From: an uncultured Paracoccaceae bacterium
GTDB taxonomy: Bacteria; Pseudomonadota; Alphaproteobacteria; Rhodobacterales; Rhodobacteraceae
Length of the DNA stretch: 64,000 nucleotides
Assembly (NCBI GenBank): GCA_947496535.1
Contig: CANMDE010000005.1
Location: 124,001-188,000 of the forward strand
Reading direction: 5' to 3'
Shown here: positions 1-9,555 of the stretch, in pieces
How the letters are laid out: each line of letters starts with the position of its first letter
Numbering within the stretch: position 1 is the stretch's first letter
Translations under genes and position numbers: made by a program
Notes under the pieces: generated by a model
Seen by the model: only the letters and a program-made list of their open reading frames with translations
Databases searched by the model: none
What the model was told of the DNA's origin: nothing

Positions 1-85
1 CCCAGCTGCGGTGGCCGCCCCAGAAGGGGGTGAAGCTGCACCAGCGACAGAAGAGACTGCGCCAGCAGCACCAGCGACCGAATAA
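1..85 (+). CDS. 3' end of an unidentified gene with an Ala/Pro/Glu-rich tail
   Basis: One frame is open from the left edge to a TAA at 83-85 and encodes a low-complexity tail of Ala, Pro, Glu, Thr and Gly, ending PAAPATE. Such a tail is not diagnostic of any family. In related genomes soxB usually lies directly upstream of soxD, but this tail does not look like a SoxB C-terminus, so no function is assigned. The gene body lies outside the window. Confidence 0.45.
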   Translation, partial: PAAVAAPEGGEAAPATEETAPAAPATE

Positions 86-110
86 CGCGGTAAAATCAGA
101 GTTTGCCCAT

Positions 111-140
111 GAGGGCGGATGCAGCTTTGCCTCCGCCCTC
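111..140 (+). terminator. GC-rich perfect hairpin upstream of soxD (possible terminator)
   Basis: GAGGGCGGA at 111-119 is the exact reverse complement of TCCGCCCTC at 132-140, with a 12-base loop. It lies between the end of the upstream gene (85) and soxD (215). No T-run follows, so it is either a weak or Rho-assisted terminator or an mRNA-stabilising or attenuating stem. Confidence 0.4.
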
Positions 141-214
141 TACCTGCGTGATGTACGGTCGCTGCTTTCCAACAGTTTTTCCTACAGACCGATCATCACA
201 AGGAAGGGTGCCCT

Positions 215-544
215 ATGCTGATCCTGCATTGCCCGTATTGCGGCGTGGATGCCGATGAAACTGATCTTCATCCGGGCGGTGAAGCCCACCTGACACGCGA
301 AGGTCCGGGGGCATCAGACGAGGCGCTTGAAGACTACCTGTTCATGCGGGAAAACCCCAAGGGCGTGCATTTTGAGCGCTGGCGTCATGCGTACGGCTGC
401 GGCAAGTGGTTTCTGGCCGCCCGTTGCACCAATACGCTGGAGGTGTTTGGCACGTATTCCGCCCAAAAAACCGAACCCCCGAAAGAGATATGCGACAAGA
501 TTTCGGGCAAGCGCCCGGGTTGGTCATGGGGGACTTTCAAATGA
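215..544 (+). CDS. soxD: sarcosine oxidase delta subunit
   Basis: Small structural subunit of the cytoplasmic heterotetrameric sarcosine oxidase (109 aa, usual size about 90-110). The family Zn ligands are visible: Cys6 and Cys9 in HCPYCG, and His58 and Cys62 in HAYGCGKWF. The ATG has a purine-rich site (AAGGAAGGG) upstream. The stop overlaps the soxA start as ATGA at 541-544, implying translational coupling. SoxD binds zinc and packs against the alpha subunit; it has no catalytic role of its own. Confidence 0.95.
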   Translation: MLILHCPYCGVDADETDLHPGGEAHLTREGPGASDEALEDYLFMRENPKGVHFERWRHAYGCGKWFLAARCTNTLEVFGTYSAQKTEPPKEICDKISGKRPGWSWGTFK

Positions 545-3500
545 GCACCCGTCTGGCCGGAGATGGCCGTTTTCTGAATAAAAACAAATCGGTGTCGTTT
601 ACCTTTAATGGTAAAAATCTGCGTGGATTCGAGGGAGACACGCTTGCGTCGGCCTTGTTGGCCAATGATCAGATGCTTGTGGGCCGGTCTTTCAAATATC
701 ACCGTCCCCGCAGTGTTGTCGCGTCGGGCGCTGAAGAACCCAACGGCCTGGTCAATTTGGGCAAAGGTGCTGCATTTGAGCCGAACCAGCGGGTCACGAC
801 GACCGAGTTGTTTGATGGGTTGACGGCGACGTCACAGAACCACTGGCCGAGCCTTGAATTTGACGTGGGCGCGATCAACAGTCGCTTGTCCCGCCTTTTG
901 CCTGCGGGCTTTTACTACAAGATGTTCATGTATCCGCGCCCGTTCTGGAAACATGTTTACGAGCCATTCATCCGCCAGTCTGCCGGGCTGGGGAAGGCAC
1001 CCAAGGATCGCGACCGCGACACGTATGAACACTTTCATGCCACGGTCGATGTTCTGATCGTTGGTGGTGGTGTTGCGGGTTTGGCTGCTGCTGTTGCTGC
1101 AGGTCAAACAGGTGCGCGTGTATTGCTGATTGAGCAGACTGCCCATTGGGGTGGACGTGCGCCGGTGGATGGCGCCCGGATCGAAGATGCACCAGCGGAT
1201 GATTGGGTGAAGTCCACGGTGCAAGCCATTGAAGATATGCCGAATGTTACCATGCGTCTGCGTTGCATGGGGGCAGGCGTGTATGACCATGGTTATGCTT
1301 TGGCCTATGAGCAGTTGACCGACCATGCGCCTGATAATGAGGGACCGCGGCATCGGTTGTGGCGTGTCAGGGCCAAGCAGATCGTGACGGCAACCGGGGC
1401 CATTGAGCGGCCGTTGTCTTTTGCCGGGAATGATGTGCCGGGCGTGCTGCTTGCCTCTGCCGTGCGTGATTATGCGGTGAACTTTGGCGTGTCGTTGGGG
1501 GATCGTACCGTTGTTGTGACCAACAATGATGATGCTTACCGCACTGCCATTACGCTGAAAAAGGCGGGGCTGGATGTTCCGGTGATCGTCGATGCGCGTG
1601 CCATGGCATCAGGACCGCTGGTCGATCAGGCCCGCGAGCTGGGTATTCGGGTCGAGGTTGGCAAGGCTGTTGCCAAGGTTAAAGGCGGCAAGCGCGTGAC
1701 GGGTGTCGCGATATGTGCCCAAGCTGGCGAGGGTGCCGCACTGGAAGAGGTCGCATGTGATTGCGTCGCCATGTCGGGTGGCTGGTCACCGATTGTGCAT
1801 CTGTGGTCCCATTGCGGTGGAAAGCTGGTGTGGGACGCTGATCAGGTCATGTTCCGGCCAGATCATGATGCCGCACCAACCAGCGCTGACGGCCAGCCCT
1901 TCGTGACCGCTGCGGGAACGGCGAATGGGCATTTGTTCACAGCTGAGGCTGTGGGTGACGGTTGGGCTGCAGGACGTGCTGCCGCCAAGGCTGCCGGGCA
2001 TTCCAAACGGGGCGGGCAGGCTCCGCTGGGGTTCGATGTTGAGGAAGGCCCGATTTCGCCGGTGTGGTTGATGCCGCAGGGCGCGGGGCAGGAACTGCGC
2101 TCTAAGGCGTGGCTGGATTTCCAGAACGATGTGAAAGTCAGTGATGTGCAATTGGCCGCGCAGGAAGGGTTTGAAAGCGTTGAGCATGCCAAGCGGTATA
2201 CGACACTTGGCATGGCGACTGATCAGGGTAAGTTGAGCAATATCAATGGATTGGCGATACTTTCGCAATCGCTGAACGCGGATATTCCCAATGTGGGGAC
2301 AACGACGTTCCGCCCGCCTTACACGCCGATTTCGATGGCCTCGATTGTCGGGGTCGCGAAGGATGAATTGTTCCAGCCCGTGCGTAAGACGCCTGTGTCG
2401 GACTGGAGTAATGCCAATGGCGCGGACAATGAACCTGTTGGACAGTGGCGCAGGCCGTTTGCCTATGTGCGTCCGGGCGAGAGTGTGCATGACGCCGTTA
2501 ATCGCGAGGTGAAGAACACGCGCGAGAATGTGGGTCTTCTGGATGCCTCGACCCTTGGCAAGTTGATCGTCAAGGGGCCGGATGCCGGGAAGTTCCTCGA
2601 TATGATGTACACCAACATGATGTCGACATTGGCCGTGGGCAAATGCCGCTATGGGCTGATGTGTTCTGAAAACGGATTTCTGATGGATGACGGTGTTGTG
2701 GCGCGGATGGCTGAGGATACCTGGCTTTGCCATACCACGACCGGCGGGGCCGAAAGCATCCACGCGCATATGGAAGACTGGCTGCAATGCGAATGGTGGG
2801 ACATGCAGGTCTATGTCGCCAACGTGACCGAACAATATGCCCAGATCGCCGTTGTTGGCCCGAATGCCCGCAAGGTGTTGCGCAAGCTGGGCGGCATGGA
2901 TTTGTCCGCCGAAGCGTTGCCGTTCATGCAATGGGCTGAGGGGAAGATCGGGGATTTTGACGCGCGCGTCTTCCGCATCTCTTTCTCGGGCGAATTGTCT
3001 TATGAAATTGCTGTGCCTGCTGGGCAGGGGGCGGCGTTCTGGGATGCTCTGATTGCGGCGGGCGAAGAGTTCGGCATGATGCCTTACGGGACAGAGACGC
3101 TGCATATTCTGCGTGCAGAAAAAGGTTTCATCATGATTGGTGATGAGACGGACGGAACGGTCATTCCGCAGGATCTGAATCTGAATTGGGCCTTGTCGAA
3201 GAAGAAGGAAGATTACCTCGGCAAGCGTGCGCATGAGCGTAGCCATATGGCGAATGCTGATCGGTGGAAGCTGGTGGGGCTGGAGACTGTCGACGGGTCT
3301 GTGTTGCCTGATGGGGCTTATGCGCTTGCCGATGGTGACAATGCGAATGGGCAGCGGAATACCCAGGGGCGTGTCACGTCGACCTATTATTCAGCCAATC
3401 TGGAGCGTGGGATCGCGATGGGGCTGGTTCACAAAGGGCCCGACCGGATGGGTGAGGTCCTTGAGTTCAACAAGGTCGATGGAACCACCGTGAGGGCGAA

Positions 3501-3552
3501 GATCGTCGATCCGGTGGTCTATGATCCCGAGGGGGAGAAGCAGAATGTCTGA
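541..3552 (+). CDS. soxA: sarcosine oxidase alpha subunit
   Basis: Large subunit (1003 aa) of heterotetrameric sarcosine oxidase, which oxidises N-methylglycine to glycine, hands formaldehyde to tetrahydrofolate and yields H2O2. Domain order: an N-terminal ferredoxin-like segment (about 15-100), a dinucleotide-binding Rossmann domain with VDVLIVGGGVAGLAAA near residue 170, and a C-terminal glycine-cleavage T-protein-like folate domain (about 610-1000). Longer upstream starts in this frame run through soxD and are not credible; the ATG at 541 overlaps the soxD stop. The stop overlaps soxG by 8 bases. Part of the betaine, dimethylglycine and sarcosine demethylation route. Confidence 0.96.
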   Translation: MSTRLAGDGRFLNKNKSVSFTFNGKNLRGFEGDTLASALLANDQMLVGRSFKYHRPRSVVASGAEEPNGLVNLGKGAAFEPNQRVTTTELFDGLTATSQNHWPSLEFDVGAINSRLSRLLPAGFYYKMFMYPRPFWKHVYEPFIRQSAGLGKAPKDRDRDTYEHFHATVDVLIVGGGVAGLAAAVAAGQTGARVLLIEQTAHWGGRAPVDGARIEDAPADDWVKSTVQAIEDMPNVTMRLRCMGAGVYDHGYALAYEQLTDHAPDNEGPRHRLWRVRAKQIVTATGAIERPLSFAGNDVPGVLLASAVRDYAVNFGVSLGDRTVVVTNNDDAYRTAITLKKAGLDVPVIVDARAMASGPLVDQARELGIRVEVGKAVAKVKGGKRVTGVAICAQAGEGAALEEVACDCVAMSGGWSPIVHLWSHCGGKLVWDADQVMFRPDHDAAPTSADGQPFVTAAGTANGHLFTAEAVGDGWAAGRAAAKAAGHSKRGGQAPLGFDVEEGPISPVWLMPQGAGQELRSKAWLDFQNDVKVSDVQLAAQEGFESVEHAKRYTTLGMATDQGKLSNINGLAILSQSLNADIPNVGTTTFRPPYTPISMASIVGVAKDELFQPVRKTPVSDWSNANGADNEPVGQWRRPFAYVRPGESVHDAVNREVKNTRENVGLLDASTLGKLIVKGPDAGKFLDMMYTNMMSTLAVGKCRYGLMCSENGFLMDDGVVARMAEDTWLCHTTTGGAESIHAHMEDWLQCEWWDMQVYVANVTEQYAQIAVVGPNARKVLRKLGGMDLSAEALPFMQWAEGKIGDFDARVFRISFSGELSYEIAVPAGQGAAFWDALIAAGEEFGMMPYGTETLHILRAEKGFIMIGDETDGTVIPQDLNLNWALSKKKEDYLGKRAHERSHMANADRWKLVGLETVDGSVLPDGAYALADGDNANGQRNTQGRVTSTYYSANLERGIAMGLVHKGPDRMGEVLEFNKVDGTTVRAKIVDPVVYDPEGEKQNV

Positions 3553-4117
3553 GGCTGTCAGCGCATTGCAGGGCAAAGTGGCCCCCGGTGAAGTTACCAT
3601 CCGCGAGGCGGGCCTGCGCGGGATGATCACTTTGCGGGGTGATTTGACGGATACGAAGTTGAAAGCCGCCTGCACCGGCCTGTCCGGCGTCGATATGCCG
3701 GGGCCGGGGCAGGCCAATTGCGTGGGCGAGAAGGGCCTGTGCTGGATGTCGCCGGACGAGATGTTGGTACTGGTGCCTTATGCGGAAGTGACCGCGGCAT
3801 TGGAGGTTTTGGCCAAAGCGTTGAAGGGAAAACATTACCTGGCCGAGCCGGTATCGGACGCGCGGGCGATGTTTTTTGTGGAAGGCGAATTTGCCCGCGA
3901 GGTGATTTCCAAGCTGGCCCCGGTTGATCTGCATCCCGACACGTTCAAACCCGGTGATTTCCGGCGCACAAGGTTGGGGCAGGTGGCCGCTGCGTTTTGG
4001 ATGCGTGATGAGGATACGTTTGAGGTGATCTGCTTTCGATCAGTCGCCGACTACGCCTTTGATCTGCTGGCCGCGAGTGCGAAGGCTGGCCGGGTTGGGC
4101 TTTTCCCTGTCCGATAA
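3545..4117 (+). CDS. soxG: sarcosine oxidase gamma subunit
   Basis: 190-aa gamma subunit starting at the ATG at 3545, inside the end of soxA. It has the usual SoxG features: a Trp-Met-Ser-Pro-Asp-Glu segment (CWMSPDEMLV), a DARAMF segment and a C-terminal part with RTRLGQVAAAFW, resembling the T-protein/GcvT-like barrel. It stabilises the alpha-beta interface rather than carrying catalysis. It is the last gene of the soxDAG unit; the next gene is convergent. Confidence 0.93.
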   Translation: MSEAVSALQGKVAPGEVTIREAGLRGMITLRGDLTDTKLKAACTGLSGVDMPGPGQANCVGEKGLCWMSPDEMLVLVPYAEVTAALEVLAKALKGKHYLAEPVSDARAMFFVEGEFAREVISKLAPVDLHPDTFKPGDFRRTRLGQVAAAFWMRDEDTFEVICFRSVADYAFDLLAASAKAGRVGLFPVR

Positions 4118-4198
4118 AAGGGGCTGTTTTGCTAAGGGGCAGAGTAGTTCTTTACCCAAATAGGTTGTTGATTTTCTGCGTAGGTTGGGCTTTTGGGG

Positions 4199-5050
4199 CT
4201 ATTCGCTCTTGCGTCCCATGACACGCTCGATCTGGGATAGACCACGTGCGCCCGCGTAGATGTCAGGTGCAGAATATAGCGGGTCAGCCATTGCGTCATT
4301 GACTGTGATGAAAGTCCAACCTTCTGACGCATACCAATCCAAAAGCGTATCCAAGTGATCAGCGTTGATCCGGTTCATATGAAGAAGAAGGATATGTTTC
4401 ACATCACGTCCCAGCGCTTCCTGAGCGAGATTTTGAAAGTGCGCCGTTCGTTCCTGCATATGAGCCAGATATTGATCCGCAATTTGTTCGGCGCCAGCAG
4501 TGTCGCCTAACGCGATGGCATCCAGGTAATCAGCGTTGAACCGCCATTCATCGTTGTCGATTGTGACGGGCACGTTCTGATAGCCAAGGTCGGCCAACAC
4601 TTGCGTTGCGGCTGCCTTTGCGTCCTCGGTTTCGCCCTCTTTCAGAAACGGGAAACGGTAGTAGCGGGGCCCGTCTATCCATTCAGAAAGGATTTGATCA
4701 GTCTCGGAGGTTTCTTTGCGAAACTCTTCGATTGTCAGAGTGCCGACATCCGGGTGGGACCAGCTGTGGTTCCCGATCGTATGACCGGCATCCGCGAATG
4801 CCTGTAACGCCGGGATCGACCCATCATTGATTTGTTGTCCGACGGCAAAGCCAGTGGCGATGATCCCGTGATTTGCGAGCGCTTCATTGATGGATTGAAC
4901 GTATCGGAGACCATCTTCGGGTGTCGTTCGCGATGGTATGACATAGGGCAGATCATCAATGGTGATTGCGATTTCCTGGGCGGCTGCTGAAAACGGCAGG
5001 AGGGTCAATGATAGCCCGAAAATGTACGTCGTTGCCTTTAGCAAATTCAT
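4199..5050 (-). CDS. secreted polysaccharide deacetylase (NodB/CE4 fold)
   Basis: 283 aa with a Sec signal peptide (hydrophobic run then SAAAQ, cleavage near residue 24). CE4/NodB motifs are visible: TIDDLP supplies the catalytic base and first metal Asp, NHSWSHP supplies the two metal His, and RYYRFPFL is the arginine motif. The family removes acyl groups from N-acetylglucosamine polymers such as peptidoglycan or surface glycans in the periplasm; the substrate here is unknown. Stands alone, convergent with soxG (82-base gap). Confidence 0.87.
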   Translation of the reverse strand: MNLLKATTYIFGLSLTLLPFSAAAQEIAITIDDLPYVIPSRTTPEDGLRYVQSINEALANHGIIATGFAVGQQINDGSIPALQAFADAGHTIGNHSWSHPDVGTLTIEEFRKETSETDQILSEWIDGPRYYRFPFLKEGETEDAKAAATQVLADLGYQNVPVTIDNDEWRFNADYLDAIALGDTAGAEQIADQYLAHMQERTAHFQNLAQEALGRDVKHILLLHMNRINADHLDTLLDWYASEGWTFITVNDAMADPLYSAPDIYAGARGLSQIERVMGRKSE

Positions 5051-5185
5051 TTTTCACGCCCACTCTTTTCTCATATCTCACGGTAATTGAACAAAACGTC
5101 AAATACCGTCACGACGCGAGCGGGTGACTGGACTTTGATCAGGTTCCGATGTGAGGTATTTGCAGGCAGTCTTGAGGTGGAGAAT

Positions 5186-6148
5186 ATGGGGCCTGATCTT
5201 GCGGAAATTGCTGATGCGGCGAAGGCTCTTGAGGGGGCTGTCATTCGTACGCCCGTTCTGGCGCTGGCTCAGGCAAGGTGGGACGGGATTCTGCCCGACT
5301 GTGCAGGTGTTACCGTCAAGTTGGAGTTGTTTCAGCAGGCTGGCTCGTTCAAGTCACGCGGTGCGCTTTTGGGTATCCGGACTTTGCCTGACGACCAGCG
5401 CCGCGCCGGTGTTGTTGCCGCAAGTGCGGGTAACCATGCGTTGGCGGTGTCGTGGGCCGCGCGCGAGGCCGGGGTCGATGCCCTTATAAACATGCCGCGC
5501 AGCGTCGACCCGTCTCGTGTTGCGGGCTGCGAGGCGTTGGGGGCCACGGTCATGTTACATGATGATATGGCTGCCGCCTTTGCCGCGATGACGGAGGCGG
5601 CAGAGGCGGGTCGGGCGCTGATGCATCCCTTTGATGCCCCGCATATGACATTGGGCGCCGCCACCTGTGGCCGCGAATACCTCGCGCAGGCCCCGCATGT
5701 GGATGTGTTTGTCATCCCTATTGGTGGCGGAGGTCTGATCGGCGGAATGGGGTGCGCTATCAAGCAGTTGCGCCCCGATGCAGAGGTGATCGGAGTTGAA
5801 CCTTTCGGTGCCGATAGCCTCTATCGCAGTATGGAGGCTGGCGAGCCGGTGAAGTTGGACCGGGTTGATACGATTGCGGATAGTCTGGGTGCGCCGATGG
5901 CTTTGCCGTATTCTTTTGGCGTGGCGCAGGCGCATGTGGATCGGGTGGTGCGTATTGATGATGCCGCGATGTTGCAGGCGATGGATTATTATCAGCGTAT
6001 ATTGCGGATCACGGCGGAACCGGCCTGTGCGGCGTCTTTGGCGGCCATTCTGGGGCCTTTGAAGGATGATCTCGCGGGCCGTCATGTTGGGATTATCGCC
6101 TGCGGGTCCAATATCAGTCTGGAGCGGTATGCGCAGTTGATGGGCTGA
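5186..6148 (+). CDS. PLP-dependent threonine/serine dehydratase family enzyme
   Basis: Fold-type II PLP enzyme, 320 aa from the ATG at 5186, chosen because GAGGTGG lies just upstream and the family N-terminus begins here; the frame stays open back to 5087. The Schiff-base lysine is in GSFKSRGA, the phosphate-binding glycine loop in IPIGGGGLIGG, and SAGNHALAVSWAA is the substrate motif. The short form without an ACT domain fits catabolic threonine/serine dehydratase, serine racemase or hydroxyaspartate dehydratase; these cannot be separated from sequence reading alone. Confidence 0.85.
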   Translation: MGPDLAEIADAAKALEGAVIRTPVLALAQARWDGILPDCAGVTVKLELFQQAGSFKSRGALLGIRTLPDDQRRAGVVAASAGNHALAVSWAAREAGVDALINMPRSVDPSRVAGCEALGATVMLHDDMAAAFAAMTEAAEAGRALMHPFDAPHMTLGAATCGREYLAQAPHVDVFVIPIGGGGLIGGMGCAIKQLRPDAEVIGVEPFGADSLYRSMEAGEPVKLDRVDTIADSLGAPMALPYSFGVAQAHVDRVVRIDDAAMLQAMDYYQRILRITAEPACAASLAAILGPLKDDLAGRHVGIIACGSNISLERYAQLMG

Positions 6149-6184
6149 CTTGTTTGGTTGGGCTGCTTGCGCCTAAGCTGGCGC

Positions 6185-8173
6185 ATGAAAACTGTGACCG
6201 ATTTCCCTTATGACATCAAAGAAGACCCGCACATGGTCATTCCGATGGCGGATGGTTGTCGTTTGTCCGCACGTGTCTGGCGTCCTGTTGGGGCAGGGCC
6301 TGTGCCCGCGATCCTTGAGTTTCTGCCGTATCGCAAGCGTGACGGAACGGTTGTCCGTGATGCGCTGACCCACCCGTGGTTTGCGGGTCATGGCTATGCC
6401 GCTGTCCGCGTTGATATGCGCGGGAATGGCGATAGCGAAGGGCGGATGGCGGATGAATACTCCGCGCAAGAGCTGTCGGATGCATGTGAGGTAATTGCAT
6501 GGCTTGCCGCGCAGCCGTGGTCCAGCGGGACTGTTGGCATGATGGGGATTTCATGGGGCGGATTTAACGGCTTGCAGGTGGCTGCCTTGCGCCCGTCTGC
6601 TTTGAAGGCTGTTATCACGCTCTGTTCCAGTGTGGATCGTTATGCTGATGACATTCACTATAAGGGCGGCTGCCAACTGATTGAAAACTTTGGTTGGGCT
6701 GCGAATATGTTGTCCTATTCCTCGCGACCGCCGGACCCTGCTTTGGTCGGTGATGAGTGGCGACAGATGTGGCTTGGGCGGTTGGAGGCGCAACCTTACC
6801 TGCTGCCTGTCTGGGCCGGGCATCCGCTTCGCGATGCTTATTGGGAACACGGGTCGGTCTGTGAGGATTACAATGCGATTGAGGCTGCCGTTTTGTCCAT
6901 CGGAGGGTGGCATGATGGGTATCGGAATACGGTGTCGCATCTGGTGACGAACCTGAAAGCGCCGGTGAAGGGGATCGTTGGCGCTTGGATACACAAATAC
7001 CCGCATTTTGCCGGACCGCAGCCAGCTATTGGCTTTCTGCAAGAGGCCAAACGCTGGTGGGATCGGTGGTTGAAGGGGGATGATACCGGGGTCGAGGACG
7101 ATCCTGCGTATCGTGCCTGGCTAATGGATCATGTGCCGCCTGCGCGCTGGCATGATGACAGGCCGGGCCGATGGATTGCAGAGGACGTCTGGCCGTCGCC
7201 GGATATTGCCGAGCAAGTTTTGTATCTGACCGCGGATGGATTGGCTCTTGCTCCCGCCGCTTTTGAGCTTTCGGTGCAGTCCGCGCAGGATTGCGGGGCG
7301 GAAGCGGGTGAGTATTTCCCCTTTGCCTTTGGTGATGAATTGCCGGGGGAGCAATCGGGCGATGATGCGGGCTCGCTTTGTTTTGACGGTGCGGTGGCAG
7401 AGGCGGACATGGATATTGTGGGCGCGCCTGTGCTGCGGTTTGCGGCGTCTGCGGATCGGACGACCGGGCAGGTGATTGTGCGTTTGTGCGATTTGGCACC
7501 CGATGGGACATCTGCGTTGATCACGCATGGATGTCTGAATTTGACGCATCGGGTTTCGCATGCTGTTCCGTCACCTTTGGTGCCGGGAGAGGTGTTCGAG
7601 GCTTCGGTGACGCTTGACCAGATTGCCTATCGTTTGGCCAAGGGGCACCGGTTGAGGGTGGCGATATCGACGGCCTATTGGCCCTATGTTTGGCCATCAC
7701 CTGAAGCGACGAAAGTGAGGTTCAGCCAAGGCGCGTTGACTTTGCCGGTGCGGCCGACAGCTTTGGGCGACGAATGGGAGTTTGAACCTGCGGAGGGGGC
7801 CGCGCCGTGGAAGGCCGAGGCGTTGCGCCTGGACGCCTATGATCGGCGGGTGGTGAAACGGGATGGTTGGACCATCACCGAGATTGATATCGACAATGGT
7901 GAGAACCGCGATCTGGAGCACGGGTTGATCTCTGGCAGTTGGACCACGGAGCGCTGGTTTGTTCGATCTGATGATCCGACTTCGGCCAAGGGTGAGATTG
8001 TTTGGGAACAGACTGGCGGGCGGGCAGGGGCCATGTGGCGGACGCATGTGGAGGCGTCGATGTGGTGCGATGAAGGGGCTTATTTCAGTCGCGCGACATT
8101 GCAGGCCTTTGACAATGATGAACTGGTTTTTGAACGGGTATTTGAGGATGCTATCCCACGGAAACTGGTCTGA
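6185..8173 (+). CDS. CocE/NonD-family alpha/beta hydrolase (X-Pro dipeptidyl-peptidase-like)
   Basis: 662 aa from the ATG at 6185. The N-terminal alpha/beta hydrolase core has RGNGDSEG and the nucleophile elbow GISWGG with Ser123. The C-terminal half (about 330-560) is the beta-sandwich jelly-roll typical of CocE/Xaa-Pro dipeptidyl peptidases. Family members hydrolyse esters or amides including acylated small molecules; no substrate is evident. No signal peptide, so cytoplasmic. It follows the dehydratase by 36 bases and may be co-transcribed with it. Confidence 0.88.
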   Translation: MKTVTDFPYDIKEDPHMVIPMADGCRLSARVWRPVGAGPVPAILEFLPYRKRDGTVVRDALTHPWFAGHGYAAVRVDMRGNGDSEGRMADEYSAQELSDACEVIAWLAAQPWSSGTVGMMGISWGGFNGLQVAALRPSALKAVITLCSSVDRYADDIHYKGGCQLIENFGWAANMLSYSSRPPDPALVGDEWRQMWLGRLEAQPYLLPVWAGHPLRDAYWEHGSVCEDYNAIEAAVLSIGGWHDGYRNTVSHLVTNLKAPVKGIVGAWIHKYPHFAGPQPAIGFLQEAKRWWDRWLKGDDTGVEDDPAYRAWLMDHVPPARWHDDRPGRWIAEDVWPSPDIAEQVLYLTADGLALAPAAFELSVQSAQDCGAEAGEYFPFAFGDELPGEQSGDDAGSLCFDGAVAEADMDIVGAPVLRFAASADRTTGQVIVRLCDLAPDGTSALITHGCLNLTHRVSHAVPSPLVPGEVFEASVTLDQIAYRLAKGHRLRVAISTAYWPYVWPSPEATKVRFSQGALTLPVRPTALGDEWEFEPAEGAAPWKAEALRLDAYDRRVVKRDGWTITEIDIDNGENRDLEHGLISGSWTTERWFVRSDDPTSAKGEIVWEQTGGRAGAMWRTHVEASMWCDEGAYFSRATLQAFDNDELVFERVFEDAIPRKLV

Positions 8174-8283
8174 GATGCAAGATTTGAATGCGCAAGCAGA
8201 TGCTGACCGAGCTTGATGTTGGATTTGTGACGCGAAACAAATCGACCAAAGCGCAGCGCGACAAAGAGGGGCTTTGAGGCTTT

Positions 8284-9480
8284 ATGGATACTCACGTTGG
8301 CGACCTACTTTTCCAGCCGCTCGAACTGCCTTGCGGGACGGTCTTGAAGAACCGGTTAGTAAAATCGGCCATGTCGGATTCGCTTGGTGACGGGCGCGGT
8401 AATCCGACGGATGCCCAAATTCGGCTGTATGAACGCTGGGCTGAGGGCGGGTTGGCTGTGTCGATCATAGGCGAAGTGCAGGGTAATCCGGGTTTTGCCG
8501 AGAAGCCGGGAAATCTTGTTCTGAGGTCTGATTCTGATCTGCCCCGGTTTGAGGCGCTGGCGCGCAGCGGTTCTGCTAATGGTGCCCAGCTATGGTTGCA
8601 GCTTGGTCATGCCGGGGCGATGGCATATCCGCCGATAGGCGATCCGAAAGGGCCAAGCGCGCTGGATGTGCCGGGCCTGTCTTGTGACGCGTTTACGCTT
8701 GATGACGTGCGTGCGCTGCCATCTGAGTTCGCCCGGACGGCACGGCTTGCCAAGGAGCATGGGTTTGGAGGGGTTCAAATCCATGCGGCTCATGGATTTT
8801 TGCTGAGCCAGTTTCTTTCGCCTTTGTTCAATCAGCGCGATGATGACTATGGCGGTTCGATCGCAAACCGGATGCGGCTTGTTTTGGAGGTTATTGAAGA
8901 AGTTCGTGGGGCTGTTGGGCCGCAATTTCCAGTCGCTATCAAGTTGAATGCAACCGATCAGTTGGAAGGGGGCTTTGATAATGAGGATGCCTTATCAGTG
9001 ATCGCGGCGTTGGATGAGACGAGCATTGATTTGATCGACATCAGTGGTGGGACTTATTTTCCCGGTGCCCGGTCTGCTTCGGACGGAGCCGGTGTCGGCC
9101 CCTATTTTTTGGAATTTGCGGAACGCGCCCGGTCGTTGACGCGTAAGCCGCTTATGGTGACGGGTGGGTTCAAAACGCGGCAACAGGCGGCCAGTGCAAT
9201 TGCCGGAGGTACCGTTGATATGATTGGCCTTGCCCGGGCATTGGTTCTTGATCCGTCGCTTCCGCGCAGGTGGCAGTCTGGCGGTGACGGTGATCCCTTG
9301 TTCCCGAAATTCGTAGATCCGCCTGAAGGCGGTATTACGGCCTGGTATACGATGCGGCTGACTGAGCTTGGCGAAGATCGTGAGCAAACGGAGCTGACGG
9401 ACCTTAAGTTGGCGGTCAGGGAATACGAGGATCGCGATAGAGACCGTGTTGCTAAGTGGAATGCCTGTTTTCGGGCCTGA
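8284..9480 (+). CDS. NADH:flavin oxidoreductase, Old Yellow Enzyme family
   Basis: 398-aa FMN-binding TIM barrel. The signature region is QIHAAHGFLLSQFLSP followed by NQRDDDYGGS, and a late GGFKT plus IGLARALVLDP forms the FMN phosphate site. It has only the barrel; the FeS and FAD domains of trimethylamine dehydrogenase or dienoyl-CoA reductase are absent. These enzymes reduce activated C=C bonds with NAD(P)H; the physiological substrate is unknown. Separated from the hydrolase by 110 bases. Confidence 0.9.
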   Translation: MDTHVGDLLFQPLELPCGTVLKNRLVKSAMSDSLGDGRGNPTDAQIRLYERWAEGGLAVSIIGEVQGNPGFAEKPGNLVLRSDSDLPRFEALARSGSANGAQLWLQLGHAGAMAYPPIGDPKGPSALDVPGLSCDAFTLDDVRALPSEFARTARLAKEHGFGGVQIHAAHGFLLSQFLSPLFNQRDDDYGGSIANRMRLVLEVIEEVRGAVGPQFPVAIKLNATDQLEGGFDNEDALSVIAALDETSIDLIDISGGTYFPGARSASDGAGVGPYFLEFAERARSLTRKPLMVTGGFKTRQQAASAIAGGTVDMIGLARALVLDPSLPRRWQSGGDGDPLFPKFVDPPEGGITAWYTMRLTELGEDREQTELTDLKLAVREYEDRDRDRVAKWNACFRA

Positions 9481-9484
9481 TATG

Positions 9485-9516
9485 AAAAAAGGCCCGCCCA
9501 TTGCGAAGGGCAGGCC
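9485..9516 (-). terminator. Rho-independent terminator of ssb
   Basis: Read on the minus strand: GGCCTGCCC, loop TTCGCAAT, GGGCGGGCC, then TTTTTT (the A-run at 9485-9490). The stem is nine pairs with one mismatch. It sits 40 bases beyond the ssb stop, while the plus-strand side has no T-run, so it serves ssb rather than the Old Yellow Enzyme gene. Confidence 0.85.
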
Positions 9517-9555
9517 TTGTCCGATGCGACGGGTCGGTCCGCCGTCATTCGTGCA

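Noticed and set aside
406..540. Longer start for the sarcosine oxidase alpha subunit
   Set aside because: It lies wholly within soxD; the ATG at 541 in the ATGA overlap matches the family start.
1786..3246. 486-aa open frame on the minus strand inside soxA
   Set aside because: Antisense shadow of a GC-rich gene; low-complexity His/Arg-rich product without family features, while soxA is certain on the plus strand.
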